Below, piece after piece: positions 33,501-43,558 of a DNA stretch of 64,000 bases. The notes below the pieces were generated by a model. It searched no databases. It was not told the DNA's origin and saw only the letters and a program-made list of their open reading frames with translations. This stretch comes from Skeletonema tropicum (Eukaryota; Bacillariophyta; Thalassiosirophyceae; Thalassiosirales; Thalassiosiraceae), in assembly GCA_037178625.1 (NCBI GenBank), contig CM074127.1, positions 4,030,001-4,094,000 on the forward strand. Direction: 5' to 3'. The first letter of the stretch is position 1, and each line of letters opens with the position of its first letter. Made by a program: the position numbers and the translations under genes.

Positions 33501-34656
33501 AGTTAGTTACATCGAATCCACGGTAAGATACTCTTTGACTATAATCTGTAAAGGCCGGATCAATAGGTCCCGAAGGAGAAAGAGGAACTCCGTCAAATGT
33601 TGTACGGAATGACCCTAGTCCAGACACAACCAGCAATGCTGACACTAATGGGTCGTCCTGTAAAATGGATTGAAGAGTTTGAGAAGGCAGTAAGCCTCGA
33701 AACAAGGGTAATGGACGACGCGCATGCCATCTCTCACACGCATCACTCTTTCGATCAAAATGAAACTTTGCCATATCAATTCCATGCACAATCCACTCTC
33801 CCTTCCAATCTTCTTCTTTCTCTGGACCGACTGCAAATTTCGTCCATGAAGATGTGCTTGGTTGATCAGCCAGATCCCACAGAGTAACTCTCCATTCAAT
33901 CATGTGTCCAATATCTAGAGCTATCTCAGCCGGCCAACGAATTGAAGTAGGGAGGTCGTTGTCTTGTTCATTATCGATTAACACGACTTTTTGCGAGTCC
34001 CATAGAACATCATTTTCCTCACCTTCGTTACCACAATTATCGCAGGCAACAAACCTTCTTGCAACGATACGATATGCTTTGACTCTCGCTGCATTTTCAG
34101 CAGGTGATCCCACTCTGGGCCGATGCCGCCATCGAAATATGACTTCATTTGGTCGTACGACTGGTAAGAAGTCCTCAGAAGGTACAGAAGATGATGAGCG
34201 TGGAGACAAAGGTGGAGTGGGAGGTTTTCCAGGAGCATGAGTTATGAGTTTCAGATGGTTCACGCTCAGTTCAAATGGTATTATCGATCCAGCTTCCTCA
34301 TCTGTTTGTTTTATCGATTCTTCTTGTCTTGCATCTTCAGATTTCGAGTCAACAAAATCGTGAATAATTTCATACGCATCCTCTTCATCATCATGATTCT
34401 CTGGAAACAAACCTCCATAGGCAACAAATTTCACAATATTGACAGCTTCACTGGCGCTGTGACGCAAGTTGCTAGAAAAGCTGCCTTCGGATATAAATTG
34501 AGCCTTTGAGTTTGCAGCGGACCAGCTGTCAATTTCCATTCTATTGAGATGCATCGTTGAATAGATGATGCTGTTGAGAGAAAATAGTACAATTGCGATG
34601 CCGAGAAAGAAGAGGGTTCTCCGCCCCAATCTTGGGAGCGGTGGCAGCGGTATCAT
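30568..34656 (-). CDS. GH78 alpha-L-rhamnosidase-like enzyme, membrane anchored (copy 1)
   Basis: Single exon, 1362 residues, start ATG at 34656. A hydrophobic segment at residues 12-30 (TLFFLGIAIVLFSLNSIIY) after a short basic head predicts a type II membrane anchor with the enzyme in the lumen or outside the cell. The GH78 order is present: N-terminal beta domain (WRVTLWDLADQPSTSSW), lectin-like middle with GSGWWDHRPITGM, and the alpha/alpha barrel with DCPHREKLPYGGD (about residue 768, carrying the probable general acid) and NATTMWESWW (about 1098, probable base). Such enzymes release terminal L-rhamnose from glycans. It is longer than bacterial relatives because of the anchor and inserts. 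Paired head-to-head with a paralog 446 bp away; several DNA tracts are nearly identical between them. The C-terminus is encoded without an intron. Confidence 0.88.
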   Translation of the reverse strand: MIPLPPLPRLGRRTLFFLGIAIVLFSLNSIIYSTMHLNRMEIDSWSAANSKAQFISEGSFSSNLRHSASEAVNIVKFVAYGGLFPENHDDEEDAYEIIHDFVDSKSEDARQEESIKQTDEEAGSIIPFELSVNHLKLITHAPGKPPTPPLSPRSSSSVPSEDFLPVVRPNEVIFRWRHRPRVGSPAENAARVKAYRIVARRFVACDNCGNEGEENDVLWDSQKVVLIDNEQDNDLPTSIRWPAEIALDIGHMIEWRVTLWDLADQPSTSSWTKFAVGPEKEEDWKGEWIVHGIDMAKFHFDRKSDACERWHARRPLPLFRGLLPSQTLQSILQDDPLVSALLVVSGLGSFRTTFDGVPLSPSGPIDPAFTDYSQRVSYRGFDVTNFLVGDDNTGSHVVGITVGSGWWDHRPITGMVKPELLANGPSTVISQLYLTTASGKVHVTMPTKGSAATWQVSRGHIIESDLFTGETIDMATLMEMEGWDTSFKWSIANTETSPSQNHWSQAVSYITNVTQRERREKLAVIATALDKSETTTKTTRSGYFASPIGQLVPSEIPPILPMERIGPDEIHYLGSGRWLLDFGRAFSGMLHFDEGLPPPIIPHNNIYPRAHGSRGANEKQWPFITVVYGESLELTTGDINRVLVAGMGLHDGGPRHNTEPEGAQDNTFCFPDDQDGILTQKDVYVTPTKSARVKDLYSKARQSHFTTHAFRFAEICCTSEPPKNVHALMYRTAIHEWGTFDSSSVLLNGGYELVKNSLRSNLLSVQSDCPHREKLPYGGDLIANSPSAMHMFDMSAFYKKTIRDWMDGQWDNGAYTETSVWQNLNDYAGIGKGAGETVWATAPPVLTVRHMQHYADYDLLRESITAHTRWLEFLNKEFDSGMLKKGYDKKLKTYTGDGSGLGDWLALPVRDTYLTHTAFYMAASRCIAYISNKLGNFKMRKKSVMLAELIRNRISSLYLLNGRDIFTYPMAIYPSTPGPEMSIFAKIVPGEKRCAVLKNWFRRKGDIWEGDEETLFLNELDSPYAEQLVKVGALIKDEEGYKFSYSQWQGFGEGIFGIRYALKTLSDMGFHHIALRKASGIGFGTTEYMLTHNATTMWESWWRSEDLYSRNHPMLGAIAEWMSSSVAGVSVHPTTVGGRQVLFWPRFPKSAAMLKFASSVQGTPVGDFAIAWRFENLPEDRNDFDSAVVTVRIRLLVPPGGSGMLRHPLPATQTTRIHIRHTSAFPDLDGARDEANRKCLSRRKHRLGFHWNWEYDRKRKKWHTQNSKKSIGTACDSFLFHLSPEWNKPRDLTQDAISRTDTKLLAGFYDVTVSNWKLEREVEGNGRVGNIPEYFHSRFNPGPFCKDESSYDWHIDDATHII

Positions 34657-35102
34657 GGTTATCGGATGAGCTCGGCTACTCTAAACATTGGTGTAGCGAG
34701 CTAGAGCAGTGTTAAACGCCATATTATGACGCCCTACCATAGTCATCATCTTCATCAAATGCTTAATGCTTGCATCGTGCAAAAATCTTAGGAAGAGAAA
34801 GAGAAGCTGGAAACGGTGTCTTATCAGTACTGATGAGACACATCTCACAGGAAAGGAGAAAATGAACATGCGCCACACACACACACAATGATCCCAGCGC
34901 ACGTACAAATAGTAGCAAAACCCAGCAAGCAGCGTTCTTCGTCTTCGAGGCGATTTCTAGTAGCAGCTACTTGAGGACACGTTATTCTGTAGCCAGCAGC
35001 CAGTGGAAGGTGGAATGCTGCTCGCAATTCATGCAGATACTGTGTATTCTCAGCTCTGTTCTCTAGAGATAGATAGCTTGATGTGTGGTAGTTGGCTCTA
35101 TT
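34657..35102. promoter_or_regulatory. Shared divergent promoter region of the two rhamnosidase genes
   Basis: These 446 bp lie between two outward-facing start codons of paralogous genes, so both promoters must be here. A short CA microsatellite (ACACACACACAC) sits near 34875. No inverted symmetry between the two halves was obvious, so the promoters are not simple mirror copies even though the coding regions are. Confidence 0.5.
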
Positions 35103-38100
35103 ATGGGTCCGCGACGAAGTAGTAGCACGTCGTCATCATCGTCTTCACTTCAACCTACACCACAGCGACGAACTGAAAGACGATCCACATGGAAGACTGA
35201 TGCACTCTACGGGCTTGGCATTGCAGTTATTTTATTTGCGTCAGGGACACTCGTATGGTCAACGAAACAACTCAATAGAATTAATAATGTGTCGACGTCG
35301 GCGCTATCTAACTCAAAGGCTCAATTTTTGGGACAAGATCCATTTTTTGCAAAGAATGACAAAATAGAATTGCAAAAAGAGGAAGTAAGTCTTCTACTGG
35401 ATGATATTCCTGTTCCGGATAGCGGAGACGGTGCAATTGTACCGTATGAGTTGAGCGTCAACTTTTTACAACGGATAGTAAAGGCTCCAGGTGCTCCTCC
35501 AGAACCTAAACTTGTGGCTCATGCGTCAAAGGCACGAGTGGAGGAAGACTTTTTACCTGTGGTTATTCCATCAAGTGTGAACTTTCGATGGCGACATCAG
35601 GCAAGAGTGGGGTCGAATTATGAGGATGCTAGTAAGATTCAGGGGTATCGAATAATAGTCAGACGTCATCAACACATTAGCATAGAAAGGTCAAGCAATT
35701 CAATAGTTTGGGATTCTGGAAGAGTGAATATTGGCAGCGCTGCTAGTGACGAGCTGCCGCACTCGGTAGCTTGGGGCTCAAGCAATCCTCCGACAGTCGG
35801 CCATATTCTTGAATGGATTGTGCAAGTATGGGATAACAATGAACAACCAAGCACGTCTTCATGGACCAAATTTGCAGTTGGGCCAGAAAAAGAAGCTGAT
35901 TGGAAGGGAGCTTCGTGGATTGCGCATCCACATGACATGGACACTTTTGATACAACTAACGAATTGCGTACCAAAACTAGGAGATTCGATGATTTGAGAA
36001 ATGAGTGTAAAAATTGGAGTAAGCGCAGACCTCTACCACTATTTAGATTGAAGCTGTCACTAAAAGAATTGAATGTGATGGACGGGGAACAGATTTCGTC
36101 AGCATTGCTTGTCGTATCTGGTCTTGGCTCGTTCCGAGCGAGTCTTGATGGAGTTCCATTATCGACATCTGGGCCGATTGATCCACCATTTACAGATTAT
36201 TCCAAACGTATAATGTATCGTGGATTCGATGTTTCGCCATTTCTATTGGGGAGCGCAGTATCGAGCAATCATGTCATCGGCATAACGATGGGATCGGGCT
36301 GGTGGGACCACCGACCGATCACTGGCATGGCAAAACCTCACTACCTCCCGCGCGGGCCAGTGACAGTAATTGCACAAATCATTGTAACATTTAGTTCTGG
36401 AGAAACTCATGTATTTGGTCAGAGTAGTGGAAGTAGAATGGCGAGCTGGCAAGTTTCAAGAGGACACATACGGGAGTCAGATTTATTCACAGGAGAGATT
36501 GTAGATTTGAATGCATTTGCAGCCATGGATGGTTGGGATACCTTGGATGGTTGGCAAGGCGAAGCAATTGAGATAGATGGAAAGGATCCATATCTGAATA
36601 TTGGTGCTTGGGTAAAACCTGTTTCCTATCGAACTGAGGTGACTCATAAGGAACGCAAACAAGAAATGGCTCTAAAATCTTTTGCGTTGCATAAGAACAA
36701 GACGAAATACTATCCGAAGCGGAAGCAAGTTGCTTCTCCTCTGGGTAAGCTAGTTCCTTCAGAAATTCCACCGATACTTCCTATGGAACGCATTGCTCCT
36801 GACGAAATGCATTATCTTGGATCTGGTCGATGGCTACTCGACTTTGGTAGAGCATTTTCAGGTATGCTGCACTTCAACGAAGGACTGCCTCCACCTATCA
36901 TTCCCCACAACAATACCTACCCTCGAGCGCACGGCTTTCGTAAAGAATTTGAGAATGACTCTTTTATTACAGTTGTGTATGGAGAATCACTCGAGTTGAC
37001 CACTGGTGATATCAACCGAGTGCTTGTAGCTGGAATGGGATTACATGATGGCGGTCATAGGCATAAATCAAAGCCTAAAGGCTTCACAGATTTCAAACCC
37101 TGCTTCCCTGATGATCATGATAAGATTCTGACGCAGAAAGATGTATATGTGACTCCAACGAAATCAGCTCGAGTGAAAGATCTGTACTCTAAAGCACGTC
37201 AATCTCATTTTACAACCCACGCATTCAGATTTGCGGAGATATGCTGCACTGCAGAGCCTCCAAAGAATGTTCATGCTTTGATGTATCGTACTGCAGTACA
37301 TGAGTGGGGCACTTTCGATAGCAGCAGCGTCCTCCTCAATGGTGGATATGAGTTAGTAAAGAACTCCTTGAGGAGCAACTTGCTCAGCGTGCAATCTGAC
37401 TGTCCTCACCGCGAGAAACTGCCTTACGGTGGCGATTTGATTGCCAACAGTCCTTCTGCGATGCACATGTTTGATATGAGTGCGTTTTACAAGAAGACGA
37501 TTCGAGATTGGATGGACGGGCAGTGGGATAATGGAGCTTACACTGAGACGTCAGTGTGGCAAAATCTGAACGATTATGCTGGCATCGGGAAAGGAGCGGG
37601 AGAGACGGTTTGGGCGACAGCACCACCAGTGTTGACAGTACGGCACATGCAGCACTATGCTGATAAAGAACTACTCGTGAGTTCTTTAGTGAAACACCTC
37701 AAATGGCTTCAGTTTTTAGAAGCAAACTTTGAACAGGCAATGGTGGAGAAGGGTTATGACAAACAATTGAAGGATTACCCAGGTCAAAAAAGTGGGCTAG
37801 GAGACTGGCTTGGCATGAGACCGCGTGACACATATTTGACCCACACTGCCTTCTACATGGCAGCTGCACGTTGCCTTGCTTACATCTCGCATAAAGTTGG
37901 GATTGAAGCCTTAGGCCCTGAGCAAAAAGGAATGGCGAAGGCGAAAATGATACAAGATAGAATAGCCTATCTTTATCTGAAAAATGGCAAGAACAACTTT
38001 GATTTTCCCCTAGGGAAGACGAGACATAGTCCTGGTCCAGAAATGGGTCTCTTTACGAGGATCGTGCCTGGAGAGAAGAGATGTGTAGTTCTTGAGAATT

Positions 38101-39296
38101 GGTTCAAGCGTGAGGGCAGCATTTGGCCAGGGGATGAAGAAAATAGATTTTTGGATGAGCTGTCAGACGAGGACACACAATTCTTGCTTGAACGAGGAGA
38201 ACTGAAGAAGGCTAAACGCAAAGGGAATCGATTAATGATGACTTGGTCTATGTGGCAAGGATTTCATGAAGGGATTTTTGCTATACGCTATTCTTTGAAA
38301 ACTCTCTCTGAGATGGGATATCATCACATTGCACTGAGGAAGGCAATTGGCACCGGCATGGCGACTTTTGAATATCTCCTCAGGCACAATGCGACAACTA
38401 TGTGGGAGTCGTGGTGGCGTTCAGAGGATCTGTACTCGAGAAATCATCCAATGCTAGGAGCTAGCGCAGAGTGGATGTCCTCGTCTGTTGCGGGGGTATC
38501 TGTCCATCCAACGACAGTGGGTGGTAGACAAGTTTTATTTTGGCCTCGTTTCCCAAAATCAGCAAAATCATTGGAATATGCTTCCTCTGTGCAGGGAACA
38601 CCACTTGGAGATTTCGCAATAGCTTGGCGCTTTGAGAATCTCCCAGAGGACAGAAACGATTTTGATTCAGCTGTCGTCACTGTACGTATTAGATTATTAG
38701 TGCCACCTGGAGGAGCGGGTATATTGCGCTCACCTTTCCTTACAGATATGAAGGTTTCAATAAAATACGCATTATCAGCGCCCGACTTGTTTGAAGCCAA
38801 GTCGGCTGCAGACGATGAGTGTGGCAATCGCAGAGAGGCGCGTTTGGGATTCCCTTATTCTTACGAGTATGATAGAATCAATAGCCGATGGTATCGTCTT
38901 CACAGTAGCAAGAGCATTGGTACTCCCTGCCTAAGTTTTCTTTTTCATACGACGCTCGACGACATAACATGGAGTACTAGCAGGGATATCACGCGAGCTT
39001 TTACTGAAGGAACTGATGAACCTGTCGCTCCAGGTTTGTATGAAGTAGTCATAACTGACTGGCAACTTGAGGAGGAAATCGAAAGCAGCGCGGGTAGGAC
39101 TGGTAACTTATTTGGTAAGTCTTGAATGTAAGAAGATTATTTCACTGTGCCCACATGGTGCTCTCCATTCTTGTGCTCACATACACACATTTTTTACTTG
39201 TAAAATGAAGAATATGTCAAAGAAAATGGCAGCCCTTATTGTAAGGACGAAAGCTCGTTCGAGTGGGATATTAATGATGCAACACATATCATATGA
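35103..39296 (+). CDS. GH78 alpha-L-rhamnosidase-like enzyme, membrane anchored (copy 2)
   Basis: Exon 1 is 35103-39114 and exon 2 39211-39296, joined across a 96-bp GT-AG intron in phase 1, giving 1365 residues. The ATG at 35103 is used; the codons before it contain no ATG. Exon 2 encodes the tail YCKDESSFEWDINDATHII, which aligns with the uninterrupted tail of copy 1, so the apparent stop at 39125 is intronic. A type II anchor (YGLGIAVILFASGTLVWS) follows a Ser-rich head. The catalytic-domain motifs DCPHREKLPYGGD (about residue 766) and NATTMWESWW (about 1102) are conserved. Some blocks are identical to copy 1 at the DNA level and others share only moderate protein similarity. Role as for copy 1: L-rhamnose release from glycans, with cell-wall or extracellular polysaccharide as inferred substrate. 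Confidence 0.9.
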
Positions 39297-39369
39297 TCAA
39301 ATAATTAATAATAAAACAGTACATACTACTCACAACGGTATGCTTAGGTGTTAACATCTACATCACTAT

Positions 39370-41604
39370 TTACCTTCGCTTTTGCTTCACTCTTCTGGAC
39401 TGTGCCGCCTTTTGCTTCCTTTTCCAATCGGAGGTAAGCTGCTCGCGCTCCTTTTGCCACTGAGTTTGATTGTCCTCATCTTGTTTCATGGCGTCAAAGT
39501 CTTTCAGGATCTGGGGTCCTTCGTTCAAGCTGAAGAACAAGTCCTCGTAGTCATCAAGATCGCTTTCGGGGAATGAAAGTCCAACTCTTCTTGCTCGCTC
39601 TTTCGTTGGTGCTCTCTTTTCTTCAACGGTCACCGATGGCCTATCTGTGTTTGGGTCTTTCTCAACCTCTTCGTCAACCTTGGGCTTGTCGCTGACATTG
39701 AAGCCAAAAGTGAAAGAAGTGTTTTGGTTGCTTTGCTCATTTGTAGATTCTGATGGGACTTGAAACCCAAAAGAGAATCCTCCAGAAGCGCTAGTGCTTG
39801 TTTGTTGACGCGATTGCTTAAAAACATTTTCTAACTCATCTTGCTCATAAACATCCTCTTTACTTTCTTCAATGACCGCATTAGTCGACGGAGATTCTGC
39901 AGTCTTCGTCGCAGTCTTCTCCTCTTCTTCCTCAACTTGTTCTTCCTCAGCACTGAGAGATTCAGAACTTTCACTTGAAACTGACGCTTCTTCCACGGGA
40001 GAGGATGCTTCGTTTTGCTCCTCGTCTTGCTCATCTTCCTCTATTTCTTTCTCTGGCTGGATTGTTTTTGACTTTGCTTTCTCGATTTTTGTGCCTGTAT
40101 CTTTGGTAGGATCGTAACGTTGCATTATTTGTCCAGCTGCAAACTTTTGCTTTTCCTTGGCATCTCCACTACCATTGCTGCTGCCAGCACTATTTGCATC
40201 TGCTAGTGGTTTGCTTTCAAAATAATCTCCTGGGAAGAGCTTTGAAAGAATGTTCATGTTGGAAGTAATGTCGTCTTCTAGACCTATATCCATCGACTCG
40301 TCGAAGGCTAAGTTGTCTGAGTCCACATCCTCGGTGTCATCGTTACTAGGATCAAAATCAAGGTCGTCTGCACCAAAAGCGAACTCGTCTGCGACTACAG
40401 CTCTTGTGTATTCGGCCCCAGCCCTCAAGTTATTGGGTCTCGTCGGCTTTGACAGGTGTTTATTAAAAGATTCATCATCGCTATCTGCTCCCTCGTTTCT
40501 AATTTCTTCTTGTTGTTGTTCTCCTCCTCCACTGTCACTGCTCGAATTATTGTCATCATTAGAATTTGCGATGCCATCTGCCTCGTCTTCATCATCAGAC
40601 CACATGTATGCCTTTTCATTACGACCATTCCCACTTATTGATGACTCATCTGAATCAGAAGATGAACTGGACTCTTCACTTTCTGTAACATCTTCCGTGT
40701 CACCTTTCGAAACATCCGAACTATTATCATCTGATACCAAATCAGTCGCCTCTATCGAGTCAAAGCGTATATGAATTCCTCTATTCAAAAAGATGAGCGA
40801 CCGCAAATCATTACTTTCGGGAGGAGCCTGCTCTGCATTGCCTTTCCCACCTGCCCAAGATCTTCTCTCCTGCTTCCGTCGTTCAATTAAATTCTTCCTT
40901 TGGGATTCACGCTTATTGATCATGCGAGTACGAAGAGAAGCAAAGTCATTCCATCCCTCCGTTGATCCATTACCCAACTGTATTTGTCGAGGATGAGTAT
41001 CAACGAGGAATGCTTCTGCACCAAACCGTTGACGGATTCGGAGTCTCCGCTTGTTCTTAATTTCATTTTTTGCTTCCTCTTTTTCACCACTGCCATCATC
41101 TTCTTCTGACTGTGGTTCTTTGACGTCGGCAGAGAGCACAGCTGCCACTGCGGCTGCTTTTGCTTCTCTTTCCTCGCGTTCTTGTTCTAGACGTTTTAGG
41201 AAATGAGGCTTTGCTTCCTCCACTCTCAAGCTGCATCCCTTCCACTTTGTATTGTGGTATTGCTTCGCCAGCAGATCCAGCGCAGAAGTTGATGTTGCAC
41301 CAGTAGATCGGGCCTCGATGTAAAAGAATTTGCGAGTATCCACTAAATCACCATCTTCATCTATTACTCTATGCTTTGGATTGTATATCGGTTTTCTAGA
41401 TGGGCAAGTGGCATCACCTTGGTCTTCGATGGCAACATCATTGATGGAAGTGATTTCTACATCTTTGACAGCACGAAGTCGTGACGCTACTAGCTCGACA
41501 GTTAGACCGCGACTAGGGTCGAGACCTCCTACATAGATTCGTTGTGCTTTATTGTTTTCCATCGATTGCGTATAGTAGTGGAGATGTTGTTGATGTTGGC
41601 TCAT
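39370..41604 (-). CDS. NOL8-like nucleolar RRM protein
   Basis: Single exon, 744 residues. An N-terminal RNA-recognition motif at about residues 20-130 has RNP2-like QRIYVGGLD, a later strand FFYIEAR, and then the signature NTKWKGCSLRVEEAKPHFLKRLEQERE. This KWKG...L..E/Q.AK..FL.RL.QERE arrangement is the hallmark of NOL8, a nucleolar protein of large-subunit ribosome assembly. The rest is strongly acidic and Ser-rich (many Glu/Asp runs), with two phenylalanine-rich motifs (GGFSFGFQV, SFTFGFNV) near residue 600 and a basic C-terminus (KRKQKAAQSRRVKQKRR). Convergent with the copy 2 rhamnosidase (73 bp). Confidence 0.82.
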   Translation of the reverse strand: MSQHQQHLHYYTQSMENNKAQRIYVGGLDPSRGLTVELVASRLRAVKDVEITSINDVAIEDQGDATCPSRKPIYNPKHRVIDEDGDLVDTRKFFYIEARSTGATSTSALDLLAKQYHNTKWKGCSLRVEEAKPHFLKRLEQEREEREAKAAAVAAVLSADVKEPQSEEDDGSGEKEEAKNEIKNKRRLRIRQRFGAEAFLVDTHPRQIQLGNGSTEGWNDFASLRTRMINKRESQRKNLIERRKQERRSWAGGKGNAEQAPPESNDLRSLIFLNRGIHIRFDSIEATDLVSDDNSSDVSKGDTEDVTESEESSSSSDSDESSISGNGRNEKAYMWSDDEDEADGIANSNDDNNSSSDSGGGEQQQEEIRNEGADSDDESFNKHLSKPTRPNNLRAGAEYTRAVVADEFAFGADDLDFDPSNDDTEDVDSDNLAFDESMDIGLEDDITSNMNILSKLFPGDYFESKPLADANSAGSSNGSGDAKEKQKFAAGQIMQRYDPTKDTGTKIEKAKSKTIQPEKEIEEDEQDEEQNEASSPVEEASVSSESSESLSAEEEQVEEEEEKTATKTAESPSTNAVIEESKEDVYEQDELENVFKQSRQQTSTSASGGFSFGFQVPSESTNEQSNQNTSFTFGFNVSDKPKVDEEVEKDPNTDRPSVTVEEKRAPTKERARRVGLSFPESDLDDYEDLFFSLNEGPQILKDFDAMKQDEDNQTQWQKEREQLTSDWKRKQKAAQSRRVKQKRR

Positions 41605-41943
41605 TCACTTCCACTTTCGCACCGTTCACCACGCCAAACTGCTGGTTGGTGTTGGTGATTGGTGTTGGAAGCGCCATACAGCCGGGACAGGCCGGGACGC
41701 GTCTGAGGTCGGCGGCGCGGCCTCAATGGACAGAACCGGACAGGCACGCAGGGGTGCGTACACGAAGATACCTCTCATTTCTTGCAATTTCTCGCTCCTT
41801 CGTCAAGTGAATTTTTCAACAGCTTTCATGACTGACTTCAGATCACACACAAAGCAAGCACAAACAGTCTCATAAATAGCAACCAGCTACTTCAACACTT
41901 CGCAGTCTACTATCATCTTCGTTATCATCATCCACGCAACAAC

Positions 41944-42390
41944 ATGTCGAGTCTCTCCCAGAAGAAGATCCAGCAGCGCCGCCGCCGTCAGGCAGCAGTG
42001 CGACGCCCTCCAACAGCAGCGGCTCATCCTCCGATTCTCCGAAAGGCCGATCATCTTCGTAACAACATCCGCAACGTTGGCTTCTCTGCCACCTGCACTT
42101 CAAAAGTGTACGGCAAGAGGTCGTTTCCGCGTACTGTGGCGACATATAAGGAGACCGAGGAAAGGATGCTACCTCACGCGGAGGAGGTGGCGCTGCCCAA
42201 GGAGGAGGAAGGCGTGCAATTTGGTGATGATGCTGGACGTAAAGAGCCGGCTGAACCGATTGCGAGGCGCACGAGGGGGGCATTAAAGCGGCGTGAGGTA
42301 GCTTTGATGAGCAGTGATCTCGGGGCGTATTGGAGTGTTACAGCTCCGAGAGCCAGGAGAGCCCCGGTACGTTTTGTCCCCACGTTATAA
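41944..42390 (+). CDS. Small Arg-rich protein of unknown function
   Basis: 148 residues if read to the TAA at 42390. The N-terminal 70 residues are very basic (QQRRRRQAAVRRP), followed by an acidic segment (HAEEVALPKEEEGVQFGDD) and a basic tail (RRTRGALKRRE). A GTACGT donor-like site follows GCCCCG near 42368, so the last nine codons may be intronic and a further exon may exist, but no partner exon was identified. It is divergent from the NOL8-like gene with 339 bp between starts. No family recognised; a small nucleic-acid-binding protein is possible. Confidence 0.5.
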   Translation: MSSLSQKKIQQRRRRQAAVRRPPTAAAHPPILRKADHLRNNIRNVGFSATCTSKVYGKRSFPRTVATYKETEERMLPHAEEVALPKEEEGVQFGDDAGRKEPAEPIARRTRGALKRREVALMSSDLGAYWSVTAPRARRAPVRFVPTL

Positions 42391-42785
42391 TTCATATGCA
42401 TGATACATGCTTCACTTTTTTCATAAATGTGCTTTGTTGTATTTTCGTTCGCCCCCTCCGGTGGAGTCTGATCAGCTCTATCGGGGATATTCATCCTCAC
42501 TACTTTGTTTTCTTACTACTTTCGCAACTTCCGACCTGCCTTCCATCTCTATCTTCGCGACCTTCGACCACCCATCTCCTCCATCTTCGCAACAAACACT
42601 AAACCAACAACCATCGTCCGGAATGACTTCATAAACTTCGCAGCTCTCGGAAGAGCATAACTTCCCGTCCGGAAAGACGCTAAATCTTCGTAACTCGGGA
42701 GAGGATAAAATCCACTATCTGTGGAGGAATGATGATCTCAGCAGTAACCAGGCTGTATGGCATGTTCTTTCGCCCAACTCTCAAT

Positions 42786-42981
42786 CCAGCGTCGGGCTGG
42801 TACTCCTAGAGACGATGGCGTCTGGAGGTGGCAGGCATCGGTTCGGAACCGACCTTGGGCAAGGACCGGGCAAAGTTCCCAGGCACGTACCTTGGGGGTA
42901 CCGCTGAAGTCTAACCTTTTCCCTTCGGGGATCAATGGCCCACCCCCAACATGTCAGAGGCCTTTTCGCGGCGTTGGGGAT
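42786..42981. other. Dense hairpin cluster, candidate structured RNA
   Basis: Successive stems can be read directly: CCAGC/GCTGG (42786-42800), AGACG/CGTCT with a 4-base loop (42810-42823), TCGGTT/AACCGA with a 3-base loop (42838-42852), CCTT/AAGG (42853-42864), GTACC/GGTAC (42887-42901), a C(TTCG)G-capped stem TCCC/GGGA (42920-42931) and CCCCAAC/GTTGGGG (42944-42979). The segment is GC-richer than its surroundings. It fits no RNA family I recognise (SRP, RNase P, snRNA and tRNA were considered). Both strands have modest open frames, which is expected for GC-rich DNA. Confidence 0.4.
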
Positions 42982-43254
42982 GAGTACTCTATTCTCTCTT
43001 GAGAGATTGAGGAAACCAGCAACTGACACCTTCATCAACTACCTATCTTGCGGCCGTTTGCAGCAAGTTCAGCTGGAGTTCAACCTATCATCGTAATCGT
43101 ACATTCATAGTATGTTCAAGACAACTTCGAATATTATGACCATCACCGCTCCACCTGCTACCACGAAATGTTCTTGGCAGTTTCTTCATATCAGGTGTTG
43201 CAGAGTGCAGAGTTCCTTTCGACTTCCTGTCGAGGATTCTATCGAGGAGAGGTT

Positions 43255-43455
43255 GCGTCGTGGGTGCGTCAGCTCATCTTCTTTCAGGTACTTGGATCTA
43301 CTAAAGATGTCGCGTCTATCTCGAAGTCCAAACTTAACGCATCTCCAACAAACAAGTTTCGTCGTGGGTGCCTCATCTTCTTTCAGATAGATCTACTGAA
43401 GAGGTCGAGTCTATCTCGTAGTCCAAACTTAGCGCCTCACCAGCACACAAGTTCA
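43255..43455. repeat. Tandem duplication of a 100-bp unit
   Basis: Units 43255-43358 and 43359-43455 share CGTCGTGGGTGC, CTCATCTTCTTTCAG, GATCTACT, GTCTATCTCG and GTCCAAACTTA in the same order with scattered differences and small indels. The flanking 42400-43250 DNA has shorter motif repeats (CTTCGCAAC, CTTCGACC types). No gene is visible in either copy. Confidence 0.7.
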
Positions 43456-43558
43456 ATTATATACTTATTTTCTCACCGCTCTCTTCATCTGTACTGCATA
43501 AAGCGATCAATATGAATCAGTAGCTCACAATCAAAACTTCATATATATTACTTTACAA

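Noticed and set aside
30568..39296. Assembly duplication of one rhamnosidase gene into an inverted pair
   Set aside because: Large parts of the two genes differ strongly in DNA and protein and one has an intron the other lacks, so they are true paralogs rather than a mis-assembled copy.
42838..42852. GGTTCGGAACC as a tRNA B box
   Set aside because: The string is a self-contained 6-bp hairpin with a 3-base loop, lacks the A of the TTCRA loop, and no A box, anticodon arm or acceptor stem surrounds it.
42757..43038. Open frames of about 80 codons on both strands
   Set aside because: They overlap in a GC-rich hairpin region, have no domain character and no clear splice partners; treated as chance frames.
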